DNA of 64,000 bases from Aulostomus chinensis (lineage: Eukaryota > Chordata > Actinopteri > Syngnathiformes > Aulostomidae). The notes beneath the pieces were generated by a model. That model did no database searches. It was not told the DNA's origin and worked only from the letters and a program-made list of their open reading frames with translations. The stretch spans positions 22,451,457-22,515,456 of the forward strand of contig JBBMOA010000007.1 in NCBI GenBank assembly GCA_037954235.1. The letters are read 5' to 3'. Shown one piece after another: positions 1 through 13,441 of this stretch (positions are counted from its first letter, which is position 1; every line of letters starts with the position of its first letter). A program made the position numbers and the translations under genes.

Positions 1-709
1 TGTTTGTATTGTCGTCTGTGGTTTACTTTGCAACTTATAGACGGTGATAATATTTGACAGTCCACATGGGATGAATGTGAAAACCCTTCTGGTGCAAAAA
101 GGACCTGAAATCAGTAAATACAGTTGTACTTGTTATGTAACATGAGGCATAATCACTGCTGTTTGTATAAATTGTGCTCCGTCTAATTTCCAAATCAATG
201 TATTTTTGAACAAACACTCACATGTATATTGTCTCTGTCATGACCATCTCTCTCTCGCTGTCTGATTCTCTGTGCCTCTCCAAGAAATTTTTGTGTCACT
301 GTCATGTCTGACCCAGTTCTGTTGGTCATTTTTTCTGAAATCAACTGGGCCCATGTCTGAGTAAAACAGTGTTTCCCCGTCCCTCTGCTCACGCTACCAA
401 CTATCTTTGCCTCAGGACTTGAGGAACTAGAGCTTAACAGATCCTATATTTATACTGCCATGCACGAATCTTCTCCCCTTGATCAGTGATGAAAGTCTTT
501 TTCCTTCAGTTGCAATTGTGGTTGTGGCTTTTTTCTCTAACCTCAGAACGTCCATATTTTAGCCTGTTAAAGTATGCATGATAAATGGATCAATAACCGC
601 CATAGTTTATGGCTGCGGTTGATGAGATTGGAGTTTAGGTCTATATTGAGGGCACACAAACACATTTCTCCCTGTCACACATTCACTGTCAGATTGATGC
701 AAAACCATG

Positions 710-767
<58 letters not shown>

Positions 768-3700
768 TACACACACACACACACACACACAAACACACAA
801 ACAAAGACACTTTCCATGACATTATGGGTTTTATCAGAAGTAGGCCAAAGCCGGAGCCTGGCCCTCTGGCAGGCTTACTGAGCATGCTCAACACTGCTGA
901 AGGCAAGGTAGTGGATCAAAACCACACTGTACTACTTACCACCAGGGAATATACTAGTGTGTTACGTTCTAGGGCTGAAACCACAATAGATTTATCACTG
1001 TCATTTTCATTACTGATTACATTTGAGGTTGGTATTTATTGTATAAATAATTTATGATATATAATAACAACATTTATAATACACAAAAAAACAAACAACA
1101 AGAAAGCATCCTAATGTTCTGGAGCCCATTCTGACTTTATATGCCTTTTTGTGGTCTCCCACCAGCTCAAAACCACAAATAACCAGTTTACTGCAGTTTA
1201 AGACAAAAAAACAAAAAACAAAACAAAAGAAGGATACGATCAGCAAGTCAGAACTGTCAGCAGTGCTGATTGGCCACTTGGCAACGTGTGTGTGAAAACA
1301 GCAGGTCACTTATAGGTCAAATGCAATTTTGTCGATACAACCAGGACCAACGTGTTCATTAACTACCCCTTTTCAGATTTTATCAAGTAAAACTAACAGT
1401 AATCACGGTTAATAAAATAAGACTATCACGAAATAAAGTTTGCGTTCAAATATGTAGATGAAACTTATTTTCTCAGAAAATGTGAGGCAACAAATGAAGG
1501 TCAAGTTGATTGCTGAAGGGTTAAGTAATCTAGGTACATTTTTATTAACTATAGACAAAAAATAGTTTGGATTTTCTTTGACAGAGGTAAAAGTTGCTCA
1601 ACCAACCAGAAGATGTCTAAATATGGTCAGGACTGAGACTATATTTCAGAATAGCTGCAAAAACTGACTTTAAATGACTTTAATTTGTGCTGCTCTGAGG
1701 AGTTCTTCCATTTGAAGAAATGCTTGCTATACTAACACTTCATTAGTTGTTTGCATCTTTCTTTAAACAGCTTCGGCAATAGATAAAGACAAATAATCTC
1801 CTTGGTCTGACAGAGTTACCGCCATAACGCAGAGAAAACTTGGAAAATCCACCAAGTGTCATCAGTTCTCTTGTTCTCCCTCTCTTCACTGAACATATCA
1901 GGGCACCTGCGACTTAATTGTCTCAAAAGAATTCTTTAGTCTACAATACCAGATCTTTGTTCTCATTCATTTGCATTTAGACAATTAGCTTGGTCTTCAA
2001 ATGAGTGCTATAAAACTTGAACCTTTTGTATGCTGGGGCAGTTGAGGTGGTGGAGTAGGCCCTGAACAGTTGAGATGAATAGACAGTTTTCAGTCACTTC
2101 TTTAGAGTTGAAGGAAGTCATCTTGAGAGAAACTGGGGACCTTGGAGTCTTTAAATTGTTGTCTTGGGTGTGATACATAGAAATGTGATGCAGATGTGGA
2201 GTCAGTCACAGAGAAAATAAAGCTGTCATACTTTGGAGGGGAGATCAATGTTGTTTTGCGACTGATACATACCAATTTTTTTATTATGTGCAGGCACATA
2301 TTCCTCAGCTGATTTTGTTGTTCTGTATATTGACAGTCGCGTGCCAAAAGCTTATTCTGCCTCAAGGCTTCTCCAGAACCGCTCTGGATCTAAAAAGTAG
2401 TCTGGAGGGAAATGAGCTGATAGACATGCCATGTCTTAGTTTGTTTTGTGTTGTGTTATCCACAATGAAACCCACCAGCAAGGCCCCAATGAATTAATCT
2501 TCCAATATTTACTTTAAAATGCTCGTAACATCTTCACTGACTGAGCAGTAGGACAGTTCTTTCAAGTAACTTCTCACCTGTATAAAGCTGTGCAATCAAG
2601 TGATTATTTCATAGGTAAGAAATTCAGAGATGTGGATTAACTTGGCACTGTCTACATTGAACAACAACATTGAACATTGAAAAATAAATTCCTCTCACTT
2701 AATCTTGTGCCATGTTTTTGATGTGCATAAAATGGTATATTTGTCTGTAATCTATGAGTGTTGAAGAATTAGACTGTGAGATTAACATGGAATCACTTTA
2801 GAGCAACGAATATCATAAGATGAGACAGGTTCAAAAGTAAAGTGATGAAATAGTGGGACATTTAAATTTTTGATGTTGGGCTTTAAATTTCTTAAGACAT
2901 GTTTGAATTTTAATAAGTTGTACGAACACTGTTAGAGAGTCATAGCAAACAAAATCAGTGCTGCATTAAATGTTGTTTCTTTTTGTCCCTCTAATAAATA
3001 TACATTAAAAGAAAAATGTACAACAAAATCCTGGTAAATGTTCAAACAATTAATTATGCTGTTCCAGGTGATGTTGTATTCACTATCATGATTTAGTAGA
3101 ATCACATTTAAGAAGGAGGCTCTGTTCAATGACCTCTCAAGCTCTCGTACATTGAAGAGTATTTTGAAGTCAAAATAAGATTAAGCCAAAGTTTTTCGTT
3201 GGAGCAATGAAGGGTTTTTACTTTTATCTTTCTGTTACTTTGCCTGAGACAGTCAACCAGTGAGGTTTCGCTGAGGTTTACAGATGCGATGCTCTCCTAA
3301 GATCATAGGGAAGACGTGTACGCCTACTGAACTAGTCTGCTGATGGTGTGTTCAGCTGACGTTTGACCCAGTATGAGGCTGCTTTCGGTATTATTCACAG
3401 ACTGATCCATACACATTACTGAAAACCCACAGAGCTCATGTAACCTCTCTAGCTTTCACTTCCAGTTCTCTCCATGCTTGTGCTCTCGTGGTGGGTGATC
3501 AAGCCCGATATCAATACCAAAATGCCATTTTTGATTTTTCCTGAATCTGAGTTGAGTCTAACTCACATGAAATCTTATGTTGGATTATAAAGCAGGTCAG
3601 GAAGTGCATGTTAACCCATTTAAAGATGAAAATTCTCCTTCTGACATTATAAGACACAATATAACAAACCACAGATGAATGCATTGCTTTCTCAAAGGTT

Positions 3701-6700
3701 TTTGTGTTTACCTTCAATAGTTACACTATAAATTATTCAGAACCAAAGAATTACCTCTGGGTTTGGTTGCCCCAGTCATGTAAACAAAAAGTTGACAAGC
3801 TGATGCTGTCATTTCTGTATTTCAATATTTAAAGCATCTATGAATATTTCTCAGATAACTAGAGTCAGGAGCCCCTGTAATCTTTGCTGATACACTATGG
3901 AAACAGAGATGAAAGTCAAGCCTGATCAGCACACAGTCAGGGGTTAGCTAAGCTGCGATATCTCGTGCAAGAGGGGGCTGGGTGGGGTGAGGGCTCATGC
4001 TAGAGTGCATCACTATTGGTGTTTTGACTTTGGAATTTGTGACCATCAGTGCTGCAAAGGCTTACAAAGCTGCCTGAGCAGTGAAGCGAGTCTGTCTGTT
4101 CTCATGTTGACCTTCAGTGATGTCACTGTGCTTGACAAACGCTCTCCACTCTTTGCCTGTGCCTCCAACTTAAGTGATCTTGTGTGAGACAAATCTTAGC
4201 TGCAGCCTATCGATTTTCAATGAGTCATTAAACTGGTGAGTTTTGGCCAGCACATGTAATTATGGTCAGTGGGGTGCAGTGATTCATGAGAGGATTCAGC
4301 TCTCTCAAACTTCCTGGCAGCCTGGGGGAAAGTAAGTTTGACTTCCTCATTGATTGGTCCATTTTGTTAGCCTCTGCAAAATCAGCTACATTCCTTTTGA
4401 TCTTTTTTTTAATGAGACTTTTCTTTTGTGTGCTTGTGTAAACACATTCCCCTTATTGTTATATCATCCCCAAAAGGTAGTGGGAAAAGAATGGTGATAC
4501 AATTGTTACATGTATTTGCTTATATTTTCTTTCTGTGGCACTATTCAACATCAGCAACAAAGGGGGGGGGGGTGCAGATTACAGTGTGATCTTGGATTTT
4601 AGATGTTTTAGCTTGACAATTTGTTTTAAAATCATTTTAGTTTGGTGTCAGATATAAATGCTCTAATCTCTGTTGCCAGGGCAGCAAATACTACCTGTCT
4701 TGTGCATTCCCTTCAAGCTAATCAATGATGAAACAACTCTTGAGGTTTCTCTCTGCGTCTGCAGGAATCATGTTAGTGAGCATCAGTCATAGCTGGTATC
4801 TTCCCTGGAGCAAGGAGTGCCTTCATATAAATTAGCTAGAAAAACTTTGAAAGTATTGCAGGTTATCAGGCATTAAATTCCTTGACTACATTGGTATGCC
4901 AAGAAACCTTTTGTCTTAACCATCATTATTAATGAAGGATTTAACCTCCTAAGGGTACATTCTGACAATTTTTTTCATGCCAAAAAGAGGATTTGCACTT
5001 GCACCTTTGACTTTGGATGTTCTTGACCAGAGTAACTAAATGTCTAAATCTTGTGTCCTGGGACTTGACCACCCAGGAATCTGCTGGTGTTTTTCAGCAC
5101 CATTTGCCATGAACAGCTAATTACTGGGGCAGAAGACACGCCCCCTTTCACGTACTTTCACATACACACCAATGCACCAAGAAGGTGGTCATTCCAGTCC
5201 GTCTTCTCACAGGCTCCTTGAAGACATGCTGCGATTGGAACTATTTATGCAATGCAGTATTCTTTCGTTATCACTCAGTTGGAACAGAGGCCCCTGCAGA
5301 GTGCTGGCAAGTGCTCTAATTTAGACGGCCTTCTTCACTTTCAACCCAGCAGTACTGCTGCTTGCAGCCATGGTGCCTGCAGCTGTTCCTCACACCAGCA
5401 GGCAATAACCTGCACCTCAGTTTCAAAGAACAGAGAGGTGGGAGTGTAGGTGGATGAGGAAAGAGCCAGAGACGAGAGCGAGTGGGCAGGTAGAAGAGCT
5501 CCTCTGAGAGTGAATAAACATGTGAACACTTAGCAAGTCCCCCTCTCTCTCTCTGACTCTGTGTGGGCAGTTAATGAGTCTGAAAGCTTCTCCTCGGCAT
5601 CTGTCAGCTGAGAACCGGATGGAGAAGCCTCTAGTGCAAGCTGTAGCTGAAAAGTCTCTATTGTTCATTGATAATTGGCACGGTGTATAGGAGGCTTTTT
5701 TGTGTGTTTTTTTTAATTTTTTTTTATTTCTCAGCCTCCTCCACAGACTACCCTATGGGCCCAAATTCCTTTTAGTGTGCTGCACATGACAACTGGCTTT
5801 TAGACAGGCAGGAATATTATGCAATTCAGGCCATGAATGCTTTTAGACATGAATGTACAGCTCCACTCAGGCTCTCACTACTAGAGTATTTGATGGACTA
5901 GTGATATAATTCAAATCAAAAATACTCAACTTTGAAAACACATCTGCTAATATCCACATTTTACATGTCTTATTTATGTAAAATAAGAAAAATGTACCAC
6001 ATTTGAATGGGAGCTGACAAAATAAGCGAAATAAACAGACTAGATCATTTAGGATTACCTGATACAGTTAAAACAAACATGGAATATAATTATCATTTCA
6101 AAAGTACTACAGCATTGCAGGAATATTGCACCAGACTGCCTTATGTTGCACAGGTGTTGCTATTGTACTTAGCAGCTTTTACACAGTCCATCGTTACCAC
6201 ATCAAGGCTGTGTGTTTATGGTGGGCAGACAGGGGTTGTGGAGCCAAACCACTTTGCTGTGATAACATCAGGCGATATGAGCTTCCTTGCCATGTTATCC
6301 TTACCCTTCCATGAAGCCTAATGGTCTGGAGCAACAAAATGGAGTGCAGTTAAGTTTAGGTTTGAGATAAAAACAGTTTTTATAACCTTGATATGGTCAT
6401 AACCCCTCGGAAAAAAGATTTTTAGAAGAGTAGTCAGATCTCCCACTACCCCTGAATGCCTGATTAAGTAGTTCTTTTTCACTATTAACTTAGAGCTTGG
6501 CAGGCCTTCTAATTTATAAAATGAGAAATTACAATGAATAGCCTGCAGTTGCAATCAGAACAAATGCTCTGCTTCAGGGTTGAGACTTACTGCACAGGCA
6601 CGTTTAGCCTTGAGCCATGTAACTGTGATTTGACCAATCCAGCTTCTAGATGTATGATTTGGATGATTTAGCCAGGCTTGATGGCTGTGATTTACTGTCT

Positions 6701-8950
6701 TGCAATGATTCAATTGGTAGGAAGTCCTTGTCTTGTAAGATTTTTAATTACACAACTGTGATGATCAAACTTGTACACCAATGTTGTGTGCAACCACCCT
6801 CTTCTGCTTTTAAATGAAAGACCCGACAATGCAACACATTCTCTTTAGAGTGGAAGACTGTTGTTTGATTTAGACAATGACAGCAAACATGGATTCTCTT
6901 ATCTCTTGTGGCAAGACGGCGCACACACAGATGGCTGAACAGCTTGCTTCGTCTTTCCCCTCTGACACCTTTTTGTGTGCAACACAAGCTCCTTCTTTGC
7001 TGAATCCATCTTTAATGGATTGAGCCACTGACTAAATATCATATCACATATCCTGCAGATATTCGTTACTCCCCTCTCTTGCTGTTTGCTGTGAGGGTAT
7101 GATGTCCATTCTGTCTCCCAGGTGGTGGCCAAATCCCCAGTCTCCAAGCTTCAGCATGGGGAGGCGCTCCCTGGAGGATGAAGGATAGCTGAAGGACTGA
7201 AAGCTTTAGTGAATCCCCACTTTGTAATGGGTGTGTGTGATGCATTATTTATGTACTACTGTATAGAGCCAGTCAAGGTAGTTCATGTGATGGTATTAAT
7301 GACTGTATTAGCTTTTAAAGTGTTTTCCTCCACACATTCATCATTTATGTTGAGATTTAGTCAAAAATAGAGAAGAAAGTATCATCAAAAGGAGAGAGAT
7401 GTAGCGAATTCATCTTCTAAGAGTGTATTGACTGTCTCTGGGTGTCTTCCTGCACCATTGACTGCAAACAGCAGGTTGATGAGTGGAAGAACTGTTTGGC
7501 TACTGGGTTGGGGCCGAGGTCATTGTCCAGGCTTTCATGTCTTCAATAGCTGCAGGCTCCCTGCTGAACCTACTTTATATTCAGTTCTTTCACTCACATA
7601 CAAGATAGTATAGCTCCAGTATCTTGGGTGGAACCCAGCCATAGATTACATTTTTACATCCCCTTCAACTAAAAGTGCAATGCGGCATTACCAGAATGAT
7701 TCAAAATATTTTCATGATGAGCCTTGAACAGCTGAGTATTGTCATATTTAGGTTTTCAACATACCCCTTTGTCGGGGCTTGCTGAAGAATGAGCTGAGGG
7801 AGGTGCGGCTACCCACATTCTTACAACAGAGCACAAACAACACAGCTTACTAGGAAAATAGAGTTTGTATTTGCTCATAGAAGTATTATCAGCCTGTCTT
7901 TACTATAAAGAAACAATAAAAGAATGTCTACAGTATATGCGACTAGTTAATGTAAATTTTGGTCATCAAACCAGATGTAAATAAGACTGAACTGAAGTAA
8001 TCTGTCTATGAATAGATTCATCTGTCTGTGGATGCATGCATACGTCTATAGAGTAGCACAGGAATGAGTACTACAACTAGGAAATAAGGTACATTTGTAA
8101 TTCTCTCATCTCCAAGTCAGTGAGCTCTGTGAATGGATTTTTAGTTAAATACCCGAAATAAGGTGTTTGGTTTACAGTTGCCTCATGAATAAATGTTGTT
8201 TTTTTTTGCATCTTAGTATACGCAGTAACTGTCACACTCTGGAATTTGGATGGTTTTATATTTTATACATAACTGTTTCGAACAAATGGCTAAATGTGTG
8301 GCTGGTGGTAATTGTGGATGTCATCAGCCCGAAAACAGAAGTGAGAAGCGATTGGTGGTATTGTTGAGGTTTTGCCCATGCTGTAGTTTGTTTAAAACTC
8401 ATTTGTTTGTTTGCAGTTGCATGCAGGCTTCATCGTAAGAAATGATGTGGACTTAGAAGATAATCTTGATGATATCAAACATATAATGTAGGGGAAAAAA
8501 ATTGTTTTGCACAGAGTTTATTTCTATCAATAATCTAAAATCCATTGTAAAAATCTCATTGGCTTCGTTGAGTGAACATGATGGCGATGCTAACCTCTGG
8601 GTTGGCCAACAAAAACACATCATGCCTGCCACATCCCTTATTTTCTTCTTTGTTTTCGTCTTCTGTGTAATGGAGCTGCTCTGATACAGAGAGAGCTGTG
8701 GGGAAGCATTAACCCTTAATTATACACAGGAGATGGAAAACATATTAGGAACTCCCGAGCATGGCCATCCAATCCTGTAGCCTATTACGCGGCAGTTTAC
8801 TTAGGCGTAGCTAATAAATAAGTGTATACTGGGACACATAAACTCTTCGACTGGGCTACTTAAGTTACTACTTTGTGTGTCCCGTGTGTTTCCTCATGGT
8901 TGTACCTCCATGTGTGCAAGCATGGAGGAGTTAGAGGTGGAGATGACATC
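1..8950. other. Non-coding stretch, probably intron or 5' flank of plekha5
   Basis: No exon could be recognised here. I looked for WW1 and the first half of WW2 of plekha5 (tryptophan plus a YYIN-like stretch followed by a donor) and did not find them. The only structured content is a (CA)n tract near 711-799, a G11 run at 4562-4572 and AT-rich unique sequence. Because the first recognised plekha5 exon starts in the middle of WW2, earlier exons must exist, and this stretch is most simply one of the gene's long 5' introns. Confidence 0.6.
711..799. repeat. (CA)n microsatellite
   Basis: A GCGCGC start runs into about 75 bases of AC dinucleotides with a few AT interruptions, and ends in a looser ACAAAC stretch. 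Open frames across it on both strands are repeat artefacts. Confidence 0.97.
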
Positions 8951-8959
8951 TTTATATTC

Positions 8960-9342
8960 CCCCCTCTGAAAGACACCGCGGCTCCGTGCACATCCTCATT
9001 TTTGCTCGGTTAGTAATTAGGCTGGGAGGGGATAATGAAGCGCCACTGGCCACCTTGCTTGCTTCACATCCGGACCGTGACATCATCGCCTCTCGGGTTT
9101 CAGTGTGTGGCTCTACTACGGGGCGCGCGCAGCACACATACACACACACGCACACAGACAGAGCAGTCAGTCAGTCAGTCAGTCACAGTAAGCCAGCTCG
9201 AGGGCTTGTGCCTTGTGAGCACGCACCTCGGGACCCACGCGTCGCAAAGTGACCAGAAACACTCACACCGATCGCTACTGGATACAACACCCCCTGTATT
9301 TTTTTCACTTCACCGCGATTGTTTTAACCTGCTCGGACGTTT
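8960..9342 (+). promoter_or_regulatory. plekha5: CpG-rich promoter-like block, candidate internal promoter of plekha5
   Basis: This roughly 400-base block is dense in CpG (for example GGGGCGCGCGC, CCACGCGTCGC, CACCGCG, GCTCGGACG) inside otherwise CpG-poor, AT-rich sequence. It contains a short (CAGT)n run at 9163-9184 and ends at a strong GTAAGT donor at 9359. CpG clusters of this kind usually mark vertebrate promoters. It lies 9 kb upstream of the first recognised plekha5 exon on the same strand, so the simplest reading is an alternative plekha5 promoter. It could also drive a non-coding RNA. No TATA box was seen. Confidence 0.5.
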
Positions 9343-9358
9343 ATGGAGGCTTTGAATT
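9343..9358 (+). other. plekha5: End of a candidate alternative first exon (ATG plus donor)
   Basis: An ATG at 9343 is followed by GAG GCT TTG AAT T and then a consensus donor GTAAGT at 9359. Sixteen bases from the ATG leave phase 1, but the exons at 18423, 25603 and 25868 need phase 2, 2 and 0. Direct splicing from this ATG therefore shifts the frame, and joined to 18423 it stops after about eleven codons. If this exon is used it is probably 5' UTR. Translation could then start at the in-frame ATG at 25654, giving a form without WW domains but with the PH domain. This is inference from phase only. Confidence 0.35.
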
Positions 9359-9490
9359 GTAAGTACAAACTCATGCAGTGCGGTGTGTGCGATATACACT
9401 GGCATTGCAGGGTAATACTCGGGTGTTAGAGGTGTTTAAATCTCCACAGGGTGATGCTTGATGCTAGAGACAGGCTATGCAGCGGCGGTA

Positions 9491-9494
9491 GTGT

Positions 9495-9539
<45 letters not shown>

Positions 9540-9541
9540 TG
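9491..9541. repeat. (GT)n microsatellite
   Basis: About 50 bases of GT repeat with GC and GG interruptions, 130 bases downstream of the candidate alternative first-exon donor. Confidence 0.95.
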
Positions 9542-12103
9542 CTGTATAGCAGCTTTACCGTTCTGTTGGTTCCATGAACTGTACGTGCTAACAACATCTC
9601 TATTATCTTGTTCGGTTCTGCTCCAGTCAAAACAGCTACAGAGGCGTCTGTTAATCTACGTCACCTTGTTGCATTTGAAACCTGTATTCTAGAACTTATG
9701 CCTCTTAAAATTGTTTTTAACTGTCATTCCCTCCTATCCTTAATGGTTAAAGACATCCTTCACTTTCCTGCTTCTGAACTGCAAGTAGAACACCTTGCAT
9801 GTCAGTATTTCATTTTCTTATTTCATACTGTTGCAAGACAATATTTCTCTGTTTGGTGAAGTCCAGAGGAAACCCCTGGAGGGAAAATGTTTCTCTTTTA
9901 TCTCTTGAATTCTGTAGCTGATTCTGATGCAAATCAGTGCTCTCTTACAAAAGTGAGTCTGTCATTGAAACATTATTTTTGTAGTAATCTAAACAGCATT
10001 TCCATACCTGTTTTTGGGATGAGAAATCTATGATTGTAAGCAGAAGCACTGTTTTTCCCCATCAGGACTCCATTTGCATCAGATGATGTTTGCTATTTCT
10101 GAACTGCACAGTGGTTGTGGAGGATCTTAGAAAGCTTTTATCCGTTAATAACAGTTACTAAAACCATAATTACAGCATTGCCCACTTGCTCTCCTTCAGT
10201 GAAGCAGGCCAGCTCCTCTCTGTCTGTAATAGCCTCTGTCGGACAGATCTAGTAGATCTTCCCAGTGACATAACCTGCCTTTTATTGCTTTTTTGAGGGT
10301 TGTGTGGTTTGTGGAAGAATTCCTTGAAACACAAAGGGAAGCAATGGAATGGGTTCTTCGTGTTCCAGATGTTAAGTGTTTCCAAGCACGATTTTTATCT
10401 TATTTTGTTTTAATTTATCAAACTTGAACCTTACATGAACCATAAACCATGGCAAATGTGAATGAATGAGGGTTTCCGGCTCAGTTTGTAATGTTACAGT
10501 TTGGTATGTGTTGTGTTATCTAGATTATTTAAAGCCTACAGATTATACATTTGTCAAAGCCTGAAGGAAATAGGAGTGACTATGCTGCCCTCAGTTATTA
10601 CTGTACTTCCCTATGAGCTCATTCACTGGTCATTGTCATGAGTGTTCTGTTTCCTACAAACTTGCAAACATTGATGTTTCATTAGGCGGATTTGGTGTGT
10701 GGTGTTCAGCCTGGGGGTGGGGCACTCGGTCATCACACACTTGAGCTCCACATCGTTGCAGTCACAAACTAATCTGTTAATGGAGTCATTTTTCCAATCA
10801 GCTACAGTAGTATTTAAGTGAGTACAGTATTTTCTTATAGATGTTTTTTAGAACTTTTAAGATTTAGAGCTACCTAAAACTCCGTCATGTCCAAGTAATT
10901 TGTATTTCTTTGAGTGAAGTCATTAACCAGCAGGCCAGCAGTAATAGCAATATAGTTGCCCTGTTATTTGTTGGTGGCGCAGCTCTAGCTCTGACCAAGC
11001 AGAACACATCAAGGGGAAATGAAAGGGGGAGTCACATTTGATTTCAGGCTTTAAGTCTTGATAGACCTGCAGAATGGTAAGCAACTGAGACATGTCAAGT
11101 CTCTCTCTCTCTCCTCTTCTCATCTATTTCTTTAAGGAGTTGGCCTTGATTAGATGACTCTGTACTATTTTGGGGAACTGGCTACACCTCTACTCTTTGT
11201 CCTGCAATGGACCTACATGTGTTAAAAGAATTAAAGTAATGTCTGTCCCCCTTCAGTAAAAAACAGATTTCTTCTTGTTCTAAAGTTGATCGTGTGACCA
11301 CTGATGTATGTGCAAAGACTGACACCAGAAGGTTGTTTTCTTTGTTCTTTTTTAGTAAAATTTGAGGGGGGGGGGGTCTTCTTGCATGATCTGTAACATC
11401 ACAAAAAGTTTAGAAGTCAGTCTTGGTCCAGTAGTCAGCATACACATGTATGATCTGCAAATATGAAGCCCCCAACACTGAGAAGGAAGTAGGAGACATT
11501 CATATATTCTGGAATTTTGAATGAGAAAGGAGGAGAAGGTGGCATTGTTAAAAAAAACAAAACAAAACAATGTGTTAATGATATTTTTCTCTTCAAAAAC
11601 CAAGTCACGCACACATTATTGATTTATTGGGGTATTTTTGTGCACCTGTGTACCTGTGCAGAGGGATCTTCAGAGAAATTAAAAACCAAATCGAAACAAA
11701 AAGTTTGCCTTGCATTTTCTCCTTGTACTTTATTTGCCAAAAAGCCATATTGATCAATCAGCCAACTGTTGAATTTAATGGAGCCTGAAATTGAACATTG
11801 AATGGTTAACAAGGGGAGTTTTATAGACACTCAAAAGAAACTTTAGATGTGCCTCTGCTGCAGTCACAAAAAAGTATATTTCTTTGAAGGAACCAATCCT
11901 TATGTTTAATTAGAAACGTTTATAATAGGCTGGCCTCTCGATAGAGGGTGACAATGGTACTTGATTTTATACAGCCGTATAGTTTCCCCCCATTTACTTC
12001 CTCATTTTACTCCATGAATACAAAATCACGTTTAAAATATTTGATTTGCCCGTAAAATGGCAGCTTGTTTCCATGGCTCTGATATCTTTTTGAATCGCCT
12101 GTT

Positions 12104-12236
12104 CAGCTGTGTCACCTTGACACCATTTGCACACAGTCACAGCTGCCTCGGGGTGGAGGGTGGAGGATGGGGGGGCAGCTGCTAATTGAATTGTTTGTGA
12201 AAAAATAATCTGATTTGTAGCCTGAATGAGCAGCTG
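12104..12236. promoter_or_regulatory. Cluster of four CAGCTG E-boxes, candidate intronic enhancer
   Basis: CAGCTG occurs at 12104, 12140, 12176 and 12231, four perfect palindromic E-boxes in 133 bases. A GCTAATTGAATTG homeodomain-like stretch directly follows the third. CAGCTG is the binding site of class I/II bHLH dimers. Chance expectation is roughly one per 4 kb. Enhancer function is inference. Confidence 0.35.
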
Positions 12237-12662
12237 TTTTCTGTGTTCAAGTTTAAAGGTTGAAGGTGAAAGTCAAAGCTTAACAGGCATGCAGTGGAGG
12301 ATAGTTGTCGTAAAGGGTTTCCCCACAGCATTCCCATCATGATATATTCTCAAGTCTTTCCCAAAGATTTTACAATGTCCCAGGTAGAAATGTGACCCAA
12401 AACCCAGTAGTAATTTGGCTAAAATGTAATAAACTGTGGTAGTATTGATTAGTTCTCACATTTACGGTTTTGCTATCAATGTTGGAGAAGAAAAGAGAGA
12501 AAATCCTTTTTATTTAGACATTATAAATGTCATCTTGCACCCCTTATCTCACGGACTCCGTCTCTAGAGTAAGACATCATTTATTTTTGCTATGCCCAAT
12601 CAAGAATTTGAGATATCTTGGAGACCTCTCATTGATGCAGGGGGTGTCTCCTTTTCTCTCAT

Positions 12663-12727
<65 letters not shown>

Positions 12728-12750
12728 TACACACACACACGCATGCACGC
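12663..12750. repeat. (CA)n microsatellite
   Basis: About 80 bases of AC repeat with a short ACATAC interruption, ending in a GCATGCACGC stretch. Confidence 0.97.
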
Positions 12751-13059
12751 CTGATATAACTGATGTCAGAAAGAACTAAGTACTAACAGTGTCAGTTGCC
12801 GTGGATACAACCAGTCTCATGCATGTAAAACACAAGAAATATATCAAAACACGAAACCATATCAAATACAGACAAGCAGAAAAGCAGTTTTTGACAGCCC
12901 CAGCTCCTGCTACTACATCTGAATTCACCCCTTCTACCTCCCCAGGTATGTTATGTAATATTATGATTACAGTTTTGTACTTGTTAAGTTATGCACTTGT
13001 TATGTTATTTGTGCAAACAAAGTGTACAAGTTAGTTTTACCAACAACACAATCTTTGCT

Positions 13060-13441
13060 CGGCTGCACGGTGGTGCAGTGGTTAGCACTGTGGCCTCACA
13101 GCAAGAAGGTTCTGGGTTTGAGTCCCGGGTCGGGCACGGGATCTTTCTGTATGGAGTCTCCATGTTCTCCCCGTGCCTACGTGGGTTCTCTCCGGGTACT
13201 CCAGCTTCCTCCCACCATCCAAAAACATGCAACTGGGGACTAGGCTGATTTGATACTCTAAATTGACCGTACATATGAATGTGAGTGTGAATGGTTGTTC
13301 GTCTCTCTATGTTGGCCCTGCGATGGACTGGCGACCTGTCCAGGGTGTACCCCGCCTCTTGCCCGTTGACGCTGGGATAGGCTCCAGCCCCCCTGCGTCT
13401 TAATGTGTAGGAATAAGCGGAAGATGACGATGGATGGATGG
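13060..13441 (+). mobile_element. tRNA-derived SINE, copy 1
   Basis: The element starts GGCTGCACGGTGGTGCAGTG and carries a pol III A box (13071-13081, TGGTGCAGTGG) and B box (13115-13125, GGTTTGAGTCC) at the spacing of a tRNA. It ends in TGGATGGATGG repeats. A perfect 12-bp target-site duplication, ACAATCTTTGCT, flanks it at 13048-13059 and 13442-13453. Two further copies sit at 27269 (+) and 60761 (-). It lies in a plekha5 intron in sense orientation. Open frames read across it in either direction are not genes. Confidence 0.88.

Noticed and set aside
574..1057. Overlapping open frames of 81-116 codons rich in His/Thr or Cys/Val
   Set aside because: They are translations of the (CA)n microsatellite. 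The same applies to frames over the repeats at 12.7, 22.6, 23.7, 34.7, 51.6 and 53.4 kb.
5240..5700. Possible plekha5 5' exon in a less AT-rich stretch with several short frames
   Set aside because: No WW signature, no start-plus-donor in the right phase, and no recognised peptide.
13071..13125. Possible tRNA gene, because of A and B boxes
   Set aside because: The sequence is the tRNA-like head of a SINE. It lacks a cloverleaf fit and is followed by the SINE body and tail.
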